A DNA stretch of 64,000 bases, taken from Sindora glabra (lineage: Eukaryota; Streptophyta; Magnoliopsida; Fabales; Fabaceae). The position numbers and the translations under genes were made by a program. Shown here one piece after another: positions 37,567 through 46,010 of the stretch; position 1 is the stretch's first letter, and every line of letters starts with the position of its first letter. The notes below the pieces were generated by a model that had not been told where the DNA came from, did no database searches, and saw only the letters and a program-made list of their open reading frames with translations. The DNA lies in the NCBI GenBank assembly GCA_020226215.1, contig CM035226.1, positions 87,754,895-87,818,894 of the forward strand, in the 5' to 3' direction.

Positions 37567-39684
37567 TTACAACACATCAACACGAGGGATATGAGCAATT
37601 TTTGGCCAATCATCACCCTTTTCCCTTTTGCATCGTTCCTTTAATTGTGGACAATCATGAATCCGTAATTCTTGTAAAGATCTGAGATTTTGAATTCCCT
37701 CTGGTAGGGATGTCAAACCATAGCAACTCCCAATAAGAAGCCTCTGAAGCAATGAGAGCTGTCCTATTGACTCTGGCAATAATGTTAAACCATTGCAATT
37801 AAAAATACAAAGCTCCTGAAGCAAAGAGAGTTGTCCTATTGATTCTGGCAGCGATGGCAAAACTGGGCAAACTACAATTCTCAGAGTCCGCAGAGAAGAG
37901 AGGTTGCATATTGACTCTGGCAGTGATGTCAAACCATTACAATGATAAATACGAAGCTCTTGAAGCAAAGAGAGTTGTCCTATTGACTCTGGCAGTGACG
38001 TCAAACCATTGCAATTATAAATACGAAGCTCTTGAAGCAAAGAGAGTTGTCCAATTGACTCTGGCACCGATGGCAAAAGTGCGCAAACTTCAATACTCAG
38101 AGTCCGCAGAGAAGAAAGGTTGCCTATTGACTCTGGCAGTGATGTCAAACCATTGCAACGATCAATACGAAGCTCCCGAAGCAAAGAGAGTTGTCCTGTT
38201 GATTCTGGCAGTGATGTCAAACCATTGCAATCATAAATATGAAGCTCCTGAAGCAAAGAAAGTTGTCCTATTGACTTTGGCAATGATGCAAAACCATTGC
38301 AATTATAAATATGAAGCTCCTGAAGCAAAGAAAGTTGTCCTATCGACTCTGGCAGCGATGGCAAAAGTGCGCAAAGTTCAATTCTCAAAATGCGCAAAGA
38401 AGAGAGGTTGCCTAGTGACTCTGGCAGTGATGTCAAACCTTTACAATTATAAATACTAATCTCCTGAAGCAAAGAGAGTTGTCCTATTGACTCTGGTAGT
38501 GATGTCAAACCTTTGCAAGTATAAATATGAAGCTCCTGAAGCAAAGAGAGTTGTCCTATTGACTTCGGCAGCAATGGCAAAAGTGCACAAACTTCAATTC
38601 TCATAGTCCGCAAAGAAGAGAGGTTGCATATTGCCTCTGGCAATGACATCAAACTGTTGCATTCATAAATATGAAGCTCCGGAAGCAAAGAGAGTTGTCC
38701 TATTGACTGTGGCAGTGATGTCAAACCATTGCAACCATAAATACAAAGCTCCTGAAGCAAAGAGAGTTGTCCTATTGACTCTGGCAGCGATGGCAAAAGT
38801 TCGCAAGATTCAATTCTCAGAGTCTGTAGAGAAGAGAGGTTGCATAATGACTCTGGCAGTGTCATCAAACCATTGCAATCACAAATATGAAGCTCTGAAA
38901 GCAAAGAGAGTTGTCCTATTGACTCTGGCAGTGATGTTAGAACTTTGCACCCACAAATACGAAGGTTTTGAAGTGAAGAAAGATTACCTATCCCTTCTGG
39001 AAGTGATGTCAAAGCTTTGCAATAATTGATCTCAAGCCTGTGCAGCGACGAGAGACATCCTATCCAATCTGGTAACTTACTGCCACAAAATCCCCATATG
39101 CATAGGGCTTTGATTGTGTGATGCGGCTGCAGACCTTGTAAAATCATCTCGTCTCTACCCACTACCTCCTCTTCCCCACCCCTATCATCTTCAATCCTGT
39201 TCGACCACCTTAACTTCAAATCTCGAAGATGTGGCTTCATGAGTAACTTTCCAGACATAACCTCTTCTGCATCACTTCGCATGTGTTCCAAGCCATCGAT
39301 TAACAAGCTCCCCCTTAAATTATTTAGGTCACCAAATTCACTTAACCTTGCACTGTCACTCTTTCTTGGGCCCAAGATAAAATATGGCAGTGTTTGAAGA
39401 CTAGTTAACTGTCCCAACGCATGCGGCATATGACTCAAACTCCAACAGTCGTTCAACTCAAGGTGCCTGAGACTTACCAATTTGTTGATATCTCTGGGCA
39501 ATTCTGTAAGACTCTTACACCTATTCAGTTTTAGTGTCTGCAAGTTGTGTAGTTTGGTTATTCCCTTTGGGAGCTTTTGAATTGAACAATTATCAGAAAG
39601 ATCAAGATATCTCAAATGCTTTAACTTTTGTATATTCTTTGGAATCAATGGAATATCTAATCCATGAAGATCTAATACGCGCAT
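37567..39684 (-). CDS. CNL C-terminal half: LRR domain, 705 codons
   Basis: Open frame from MRVLDLHGLDIPLIPKNIQ to the stop at 37567. The first part has the standard CNL LRRs (LKHLRYLDLSDN, LHNLQTLKLNRC, LVSLRHLELNDC), the LPYFILG and LRGSLLIDGLEH linker typical of RGA-type genes, and KLRWSNRIEDDRGGEE. It then becomes a uniform array of 24-residue repeats (39057-37618) and ends with CPQLKERCKREKGDDW and PRVDVL. The initial Met is only the first ATG after the frameshift, so this is probably not an independent gene. The LRR normally gives effector specificity and holds the NB-ARC inactive. Plus-strand ORFs at 37839-38459 and 38631-39029 are antisense artefacts of the repeat. Confidence 0.88.
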   Translation of the reverse strand: MRVLDLHGLDIPLIPKNIQKLKHLRYLDLSDNCSIQKLPKGITKLHNLQTLKLNRCKSLTELPRDINKLVSLRHLELNDCWSLSHMPHALGQLTSLQTLPYFILGPRKSDSARLSEFGDLNNLRGSLLIDGLEHMRSDAEEVMSGKLLMKPHLRDLKLRWSNRIEDDRGGEEEVVGRDEMILQGLQPHHTIKALCIWGFCGSKLPDWIGCLSSLHRLEINYCKALTSLPEGIGNLSSLQNLRICGCKVLTSLPESIGQLSLLSELHICDCNGLMTLPESLCNLSSLQTLRIESCELLPSLPESIGQLSLLQELCIYGCNGLTSLPQSIGQLSLLPELHIYECNSLMSLPEAICNLSSLRTMRIEVCALLPLLPKSIGQLSLLQELHIYTCKGLTSLPESIGQLSLLQEISIYNCKGLTSLPESLGNLSSLRILRIELCALLPSLPESIGQLSLLQELHIYNCNGFASLPKSIGQLSLLQELHIYDCNGLTSLPESTGQLSLLRELRIDRCNGLTSLPESIGNLSSLRTLSIEVCALLPSVPESIGQLSLLQELRIYNCNGLTSLPESIGQLSLLQELRIYHCNGLTSLPESICNLSSLRTLRIVVCPVLPSLPESIGQLSLLQELCIFNCNGLTLLPESIGQLSLLQRLLIGSCYGLTSLPEGIQNLRSLQELRIHDCPQLKERCKREKGDDWPKIAHIPRVDVL
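37618..39057 (-). repeat. LRR-coding tandem array, 72-bp units in mainly 216-bp modules
   Basis: Twenty consecutive units of exactly 24 codons. Units begin either N-L-S-S-L (N type, e.g. NLSSLRTLRIEVCALLPSLP) or Q-L-S-L-L (Q type, e.g. QLSLLQELRIYNCNGLTSLP). From unit 4 on the order is N-Q-Q, N-Q-Q, N-Q-Q-Q, N-Q-Q, N-Q-Q, then N. The period is therefore a three-repeat module with one module expanded by one Q. Units of one type are nearly identical, indicating recent unequal exchange or gene conversion. Confidence 0.92.
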
Positions 39685-41434
39685 GCCTTTTAGTCTGGAA
39701 TATAAGTGAACTTATGACAGACCTCTTCCAATCTGAGTCATTCCATCTCCAATGACAACAGAAAAAATTTGCGAAAGCCTCTAGAGAAAACTCCCTGTTA
39801 CTCTTCACTCCAAGACGACACACAAGAAATGTTCTCAATTTGCTTGCCTCAAGCAAGCAAGTTGGAGGTTTCCACCAAGTTTCTAGTGGGACATCACACG
39901 ACAGATGGCGCACCCTGTCACCAATATTTTCTCTGTTTTCTTCCTTAACGATCATACACTCATTCTTACTGATTAATGTTGCAAGATCATGCATAAGATC
40001 ATGCATTTGGCATGTTTTGATGTCACCAAATTCATCACTTTTCACATCTTGAAAGAAAGACCTTGATAGCAAATTCATAAAGTACTCATGACCTTCATCT
40101 TCTGGACATCTACCTTGATTTGACAGTGGAATAAATCCTTGAGCCATCCATAATTGAATTAGTGTTTCCCTCTCAATTTTATAATCTTTTGGAAACAATG
40201 AACAATAAGAAAAACAATTTTTCAAATTTGAGGGTAAATAGTCATAACTTAATTTTAAAATTGGTAGCATATCATTATTCTTTTCATCTATCCTTAAAAG
40301 CTCACTATTTTTAAAATACAACCAATTACACTCAGTATGCAGGAGGCTGCCAATCGTTTTCAAGGCAAGGGGGATCCCATTACATTTTTTGACAATTTGC
40401 TTTCCAATATCTATCAATTCTGGAATATCAGGTTCTTTTCCCTCTTCAAAAGCCATTCGAGAGAATAATTTCCAAGATTTTTCATCATCAAGACCTTCTA
40501 AAACTAGAGTGAAGTTTGCATTCATTATCTCTTTCACCTTTGCAATGCGTGTTGTCACAATTATCATGCTCCCCTTCCTGCCCTCCATCAATAAGCTTTT
40601 TAATTCAAGCCACAAATTACAATTTTCATTCCACACGTCGTCTAAAACAAGTATATATCTCCTCCCCTTGATTTTATTTCTAATTTTCTCCTGCACTTGT
40701 TGTATGTTGGCATCTTTTTCACACTCAGTCATTTTCTGGCCTATTTCTCTTAAGCCAAATTGATCCGATACACAAACCCACATTTTTACCTCAAAATGAT
40801 TTTGAACATCGCCATCATTATACAAAAATTGAGCAAGAGTAGTCTTACCCAATCCTCCTAAGCCAACTATGGCAATTATTGAAACATCCTTGCTCTCATT
40901 ACTGTTCAATAAAATGCTTTTCAAAAGATTCTTCTCTTTTTCTCTTCCAATAACTTCCTCATCAGGCACAAACGAGTGAGTTTGTCTTCGTTCCTTGACT
41001 CCTACTGGTGGCTTTGAAGAGGAAGGATCCGGTTTCAATTTGTCCTTATCATCAGCAATGCGATCAAACTTCTTCCTAATGTCTTTCATTCTACGACTCA
41101 TTACATGAGCATATGCAAGTTGGTTTGATTTGGAGCAGAAAGTGCGTACCTTGTTTGCCAAGTTGTCTCCGCCCCTCACTCTCCTTGCAAGAGATTCGGC
41201 AGAGAAATCATCCAACAGGTCGTCAGCATCATAAAGCACGTCTTTCAACATCTCCAGCCATTTCTTGTCTAGATGGCTCGTTGCATCACCCTCCGCATCA
41301 ACAAGTGCAGCTTTAATTAAAGTGACAGTTTGCTCCATTCTCTTCTTATCATCTCGGAGATTACGAAGCAGATTGAACTCTTCAAGAGCCAAAGAGCTCA
41401 ATCCGTCCAAGACTTTTTCAGCAATGGCGTCCAT
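39602..41434 (-). CDS. CNL N-terminal half: Rx-type coiled coil and NB-ARC
   Basis: Start chosen at ATG 41434 (MDAIAEKVLDGLSSLALEEF), the usual CNL opening; an in-frame ATG 45 bp upstream adds a non-family leader. Coiled coil about 1-130 with an EDVID-like LKDVLYDADDLLDDF (63-77). NB-ARC: P-loop GLGGLGKTT (191-199), RNBS-A FEVKMWVCVSDQFGL (214-228), kinase-2 YILVLDDVW (260-268; final W marks the CC class), RNBS-B GSMIIVTTR (288-296), GLPL variant CNGIPLALK (351-359), RNBS-D CFSYCSLFPKDY (407-418), MHD motif MHDL (477-480). All nucleotide-binding residues are present. After about residue 575 the frame shifts and the last ~35 residues are not family-like. If expressed as is, it would be a truncated CC-NB-ARC protein without LRRs. 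Confidence 0.9.
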   Translation of the reverse strand: MDAIAEKVLDGLSSLALEEFNLLRNLRDDKKRMEQTVTLIKAALVDAEGDATSHLDKKWLEMLKDVLYDADDLLDDFSAESLARRVRGGDNLANKVRTFCSKSNQLAYAHVMSRRMKDIRKKFDRIADDKDKLKPDPSSSKPPVGVKERRQTHSFVPDEEVIGREKEKNLLKSILLNSNESKDVSIIAIVGLGGLGKTTLAQFLYNDGDVQNHFEVKMWVCVSDQFGLREIGQKMTECEKDANIQQVQEKIRNKIKGRRYILVLDDVWNENCNLWLELKSLLMEGRKGSMIIVTTRIAKVKEIMNANFTLVLEGLDDEKSWKLFSRMAFEEGKEPDIPELIDIGKQIVKKCNGIPLALKTIGSLLHTECNWLYFKNSELLRIDEKNNDMLPILKLSYDYLPSNLKNCFSYCSLFPKDYKIERETLIQLWMAQGFIPLSNQGRCPEDEGHEYFMNLLSRSFFQDVKSDEFGDIKTCQMHDLMHDLATLISKNECMIVKEENRENIGDRVRHLSCDVPLETWWKPPTCLLEASKLRTFLVCRLGVKSNREFSLEAFANFFCCHWRWNDSDWKRSVISSLIFQTKRHARIRSSWIRYSIDSKEYTKVKAFEIS

Positions 41435-41737
41435 TTTCGACAATCCTGTAATCTGTTCGTATGATGTGTAAGTTAACAATTATAATACTTAATGTTAATC
41501 TATAATACTTAACGGTTATTACAAACTAATACTATTATCTTAACAATGATTTATAACCGTCACTAAGTGAAAAAAATTTTAAAAATTAGTTAAGGATTTT
41601 AGTTAAGAGATTACAATATCATTAATATTTTCTTACTTTTCAATTGTATAACTCATTCCAATTTTGAAATTTATTAACGAAAAATTACAAAATAATTTCA
41701 CATGTATTAATTTATATTGATATTTACATGCATGATC

Positions 41738-41750
41738 TATATATATAATA
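41738..41750 (-). promoter_or_regulatory. possible TATA box of the NLR gene
   Basis: The minus strand reads TATTATATATATA about 305 bp upstream of the ATG at 41434. It is the most TATA-like string in the upstream region, but AT content is high, so chance occurrence is possible. Confidence 0.3.
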
Positions 41751-41914
41751 AATTTAAAATATTAAATCAAAAATAATTTTTTTTATAACAGATATAGAAA
41801 ATTTTGATAAATAATGACTTTTTGTTTAAAAATGATACAAATGGTTGAGGCCCCATTTGAGAAGTGATGACCGTTTATGTTTACCGCCCACGATTCCTGG
41901 TTTCACATTGCTTA

Positions 41915-41958
41915 TTGACCATTGACTAACTATTATCCAATCATCCAATGACAGTCAA
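41915..41958. promoter_or_regulatory. W-box cluster upstream of the NLR gene
   Basis: TTGACC at 41915-41920, TTGACT at 41922-41927 and AGTCAA (inverted TTGACT) at 41953-41958: three WRKY-binding cores within 44 bp, 480-525 bp upstream of the NLR start. Clustered W-boxes are known in promoters of defence genes, including NLRs. The surrounding 41880-42000 is less AT-rich than the rest. Function is inferred. Confidence 0.45.
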
Positions 41959-42575
41959 TTACTGCGCGTCCCCAAGTGGCCGACTTTTTCCTTGGTTTGG
42001 TGAGGAGACATGTATTTGCCGGCATATTTTAAATTTATAAAATGCGTTAAATTTATAAAATCCCAATCTTTAAACTTTAAAACAGATCACTGTGGTTTTG
42101 AAAACACTCATACATAGGATTTTATACGAGTCAAACTAATTAGTTGCTAAAAAATTGAAAAGAATAGTATACATAAAAAAATTAAAAGAGAAAAAAAATA
42201 GAGCACTAATCAATATACCTAATTTTGAAATTAGTTATTGTATTAAATTTTTTCTTAGAAAAATACTTTGAGACACTTTTGGTTCTTCATAAAATCAAAT
42301 TTTAGAATTTATACATGCCACACTTGCTTTAAGGAGATTTAAACATAAATTATGATGAAACAAATTTCTTGTTAACTATTAAAATAGGTAAATTTCCGAA
42401 TTTTATTAGAAAATGAAATACTGAACAATTAAACAAATAAATTTTCAAATTCATTGTTACAAAGGTTTTTAAAAAAAAAATTAAAATTTAATATATTTAT
42501 TTTAAATTCACTTTTTTCCCCTTAATGCGATGTATATCTATATTCTAATGTTTTATTTTTTCTTTCCGTTACTAG
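41959..42575. other. spacer between NLR promoter and mini-exon units
   Basis: AT-rich, no ORF or RNA gene recognised. It separates the NLR (minus strand) from the plus-strand mini-exon cluster. Confidence 0.4.
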
Positions 42576-43001
42576 GATTTCAATGCCGCTAGGAAGGAAA
42601 AAGAGGAACCGGAGAAGCTGAGCGAGGAGATAATGTTAGCACGTTAAGTATGTTTTTTCAACTTCATTTATTTTATTTTTCTTAATGTGATGCATTCTAT
42701 ATTCTAATGTTGCATTATTTTTTTTTCCCCCTCGTTAGGGATTCGATTCCCATTTTCCTGGGGCTAAGGTTCAATCTAAGGCAAAGAGGGAACTGGAGGA
42801 GCAGAAAAAGGCGATCATGTTACGTCTAGTATGTTTATTTCAACTTCTCTTTTTTTTTTTTAAAAAAAAAAAAAAGACACACTCTCAATGTGATGTATTC
42901 TATATTCTAATTTTGCATTTTCCCCCCATCTCTAGGAGGAGGTGTCGGAAAAGAAGAAGAGGTATAAAAATGCATTTCGTCGCGCAGGAATGCGCACATG
43001 G
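42576..43001 (+). pseudogene. three phase-0 mini-exon units of an unknown gene
   Basis: Three GC-richer segments, each preceded by a pyrimidine tract and TAG and followed by GT: 42576-42647 (72 bp), 42739-42828 (90 bp), 42936-43001 (66 bp). All are multiples of three in the same phase. Peptides are charged and helical: DFNAARKEKEEPEKLSEEIM, AKRELEEQKKAIMLRL, EEVSEKKKRYKNAFRRAGMR. Exons 1 and 2 end alike (EIMLAR and AIMLRL); exon 1 finishes with a TAA before its splice site. The preceding introns share the order AATG(T/C)GATG(T/C)AT, CTATATTCTAAT, then T/C tract, so the exon-intron unit was tandemly duplicated. No start or flanking exons were found. I do not recognise the family; a coiled-coil gene fragment is the best description. 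Confidence 0.5.
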
Positions 43002-43154
43002 GTAAGGTCATTAAATTTTCTTCCATTACTAATTCATTACTATTACTATGTATACTATACTAAACATATAACAATAGTCTTGTATCACGCGGTGGTTTTC
43101 TTAATATGATCAATAGTTACATCTATACTATACATATAACAGTGTACCAATAGA

Positions 43155-43261
43155 AATTTTGTTAAAAAAACCACTCCAAATGTTGTTAAAAAACCACTCC
43201 AAATGTTGTTTTTTAATATTTAAAGTTTTAAAATTTTGTTAAAAAACCACTCCAAATGTTG
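43155..43261 (+). repeat. short tandem repeat, AACCACTCCAAATGTTG unit
   Basis: Three copies of TTTGTTAAAAAACCACTCCAAATG-like sequence: two adjacent (43157-43206) and one after about 30 bp of AT-rich sequence (43234-43260). Confidence 0.9.
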
Positions 43262-45449
43262 GAAGATTATATTGTAATTCATAAGATGCACGCTGATAAT
43301 TTCAAGAAGAGATTGTTGTAAAATAGAAATGAAATGAATGGTTTTTTTTAAAATATAAAAATTGTAATTTATGAATTTTAGACAATAAATACAGTAGGAG
43401 GAAAAAAATGAAAATTTAGTTTTAAAAATAATAAATTAATATGTGATAAAAAGATGACACTTATAATGAAAAGAGATATCGAACAACACAATTAATATAG
43501 TATATAAAAAAAATTTACGGTTTCACAATTATCTATTTGTAAGTGGAAGCTTTAATAGCAAATGGTGTTACTCGTAACATTTAATGAGTTCTTTTTTTTT
43601 TTTTTTTTCTAAATTTACTAAAATAAATGGGGAAGATTTGATGCTATGAGTCTGCGCCTCATCTTTGTTTGTAAAAATTTTATAGGTTTTTAACCTATGC
43701 ATCTAGTGCATAAAATAAGGGTTAATTAATATTTATGTCAATTAAATTTTTTTTCATAAAAGTGAGTAAAAGTGATAATAATTAATAAAATAATTTATCT
43801 TTTTTTATAAAAATAAATTATAATTAATTATTTTATTAATTAGTATCATTATGAGAAAAACTCTTATTCCAATAAATATTAATTAATCCTTATTTAGATG
43901 TATAGATTAGAAAAATTCAAATTTTATTTACAAGAAAAATGTTTCTTACAATCATTGACAAACCCGGTTCCACGAAATACTCTGCTGAAGTCTTGTCAAA
44001 CGGTATCCAATGTGAAAAGGTCCTTTCCAACCATGAACGGGCTTTAATGGTTTATTGCTGTCAATGGCCCACATTTGGACGGAGAGCAGAAAATATGACA
44101 TCGTGACAAAGGCCGTGAATAGATTAACTCGAGATTTTATTCTGAATAATTTAAATTTATTTTTTAAATTATTAATTTGAAACTACATCCTTTATTTTAT
44201 ATAAGATTAAATTTTAATTTTAATTTGATTTATTAAAAATTTTTAATTTAGTTTATTAATTTATTTAAAAATTTATTTATATAAATAAAATTTAAAATTT
44301 ATCATTATATTAAAATATTTTTAAAATTTAAAATTATTCAATGATTTAATTCGAGTTATATCCATAAAAAATATATTAAAATATTAAAAATTTCTGTGGT
44401 ACTAATTTGTTATAGTATTTAAAAGTGCTCCAAGTAAACAGAGAGCTGACAAGTAACAGGCGTAGATCTACCTCATAGCAATATTTCGTTTAAAGGTCCA
44501 TTTTGTCCTCTAAGTAAAGTTGACCTCTTTTATAACTCACACCGCAAAAAATATATTATGCTATATTTAGTTTGTGATTTTACCTTCCCCCCAAAGTCAT
44601 TTTTTTTTTTTTATTTTCCATCTATTTTTCTTATTTTAACCGTACATTTAAACTTTTATTATTTACATCTTATACACTTTATTCCTCTTCATTTTATATT
44701 AATTAATTTTTTACATTTTTCTCAATTCTGTTATTTCTAATTTACATATTAATTTTATCAAATAACATAAATATAATATGATAGAAATATATCAAATAAA
44801 AGAAATATTTTTATATACAAGTAAAAGAAGTAAATTATGATTATTAAATTTTATACCGAAAAGTTGAGATTAAAATATAAAATTATATTATTTATTTTAA
44901 ATGATTATACCAACTTTTTAAATAATCATGAGTTTTAATTATATTTTAATCTCAACTATCAAATATAAGAAAATAAAAAAAATAATGATCACAATTTTTT
45001 CTTCATCTATCGTATAAAACTTTCCTCTTATTATATGCTTTCTAACGTGATATTTCTTATTTTTAATATAAAATATTTTTAATAAGTTAAGATTTAATTT
45101 AATCAGGTATTACATTTTTTATTTTTTATATTTGATAGGTCACACACTATATTCCTTTTTATTTTTTTGTTGTATTTTTTATAATAATTTCTTTTATTTA
45201 TAACTTAGATGCTAATATTATTAAATAATATAAGCATAACAAAATATATTTTTATAACAAATATAATTTAAATAATATAAATATTTAATTCTATTAAATT
45301 ATTTAATTATATATTTTATTTTTAACTATTATTAATTTTCAAGATTGACACGTTATTTTTTTATTTATTTTATGGAACATTTGTTTTCCTTTTACACATC
45401 TAATCCCACTATTTAAAGTTCATACACTAATATTATTAAAATTTTTATT
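43262..45449. other. AT-rich intergenic, no gene seen
   Basis: One patch with more balanced base composition (43970-44130) has no ORF. The 60-codon plus ORF at 44558-44740 is T-rich and not supported. Confidence 0.4.
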
Positions 45450-46010
45450 ATGTGCAACAAATAAGCTATAAACTAGTATTTAAAAGTATTTCATACACCA
45501 ATTTATTAGAATAAATAAATTAAATGAATAAACTTTAATTTAATAAGTTACATTAGATAGTTTATAACTTATAAGTTAGTAGTTTTTCAAATTTTTTTCC
45601 AAACTTATCCTCTTCTTTTTATTAATTTATAACTTATGTGATTAATAAATAATTAGATTCTCATTTTAAATAATAAATAAATAAAATTTAATTAATTAAG
45701 CAAATAAATATATAATATTAAAATTTTAGTATAAATAATTAAATAAAAATAAGTAAATAAATAATATATAATATCATACAATATAATCAATTCAATTTTA
45801 GTTAATTATATCCTTGTTTTATATAATAAATATATAAAAATATGTAACTAAGTAAATATGTAATATCATAAAATATAATTAATTTTATTTGAAGTACTTA
45901 TTTTTGTTTTAAATAATAATTAAGTAAAAATTATATAAATAAATAAATACGTAAAGTCATAAAATATAATTAATTAAATTTTAGGTGATTATATTTTTAT
46001 TTTGATCATA
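45450..46010. repeat. AT-rich region with a ~91-bp degenerate tandem repeat and a MITE remnant
   Basis: From about 45700 to 46010 a block containing ATATAATTAATT and a TTTT(G/A)TTTTA boundary recurs about every 91 bp, some three times. Just before it (45450-45600), TGTGCAACAAATAAGCTATAA and TTTATAACTTATAAGTTAG resemble one end of the MITE family at 29.5 and 31.0 kb in reverse orientation. The tandem repeats may therefore be its expanded interior. Confidence 0.5.

Larger units (their letters stand above)
37567..41434 (-). pseudogene. CC-NB-ARC-LRR (CNL) disease-resistance gene, RGA-like, split by a frameshift
   Basis: The full locus encodes a coiled coil, NB-ARC and LRR in one unspliced reading direction, about 1,290 residues if continuous. 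Such proteins are cytoplasmic immune receptors that sense pathogen effectors and switch from ADP- to ATP-bound oligomers. The upstream frame (from ATG 41434) leaves register near 39700 and stops at 39602. The LRR frame is entered at about 39700 (YSRLKGMRVLDLHG) and is open to the stop at 37567, with a TAA closing that frame just upstream. A single indel between SVISSL and SRLKGMRVLDL explains it. A spliced intron is unlikely: only a 28-nt GT..AG gap is available there. Both halves are otherwise intact, so the lesion is either recent or a sequencing error. Confidence 0.9.

Noticed and set aside
37839..38459. 206-codon plus-strand ORF (and 132 codons at 38631-39029)
   Set aside because: Exactly antisense to the LRR array; the 72-bp period keeps the opposite frame free of stops. 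Its own product is merely a repeat of the antisense unit.
39695..39725. An intron joining the two NLR halves
   Set aside because: The only GT..AG pair near the break gives about 28 nt, below the size plants splice; a one-base indel is simpler.
43590..43610. Poly(T) run as a terminator
   Set aside because: No RNA polymerase III gene elements nearby; homopolymers are common in this AT-rich DNA.
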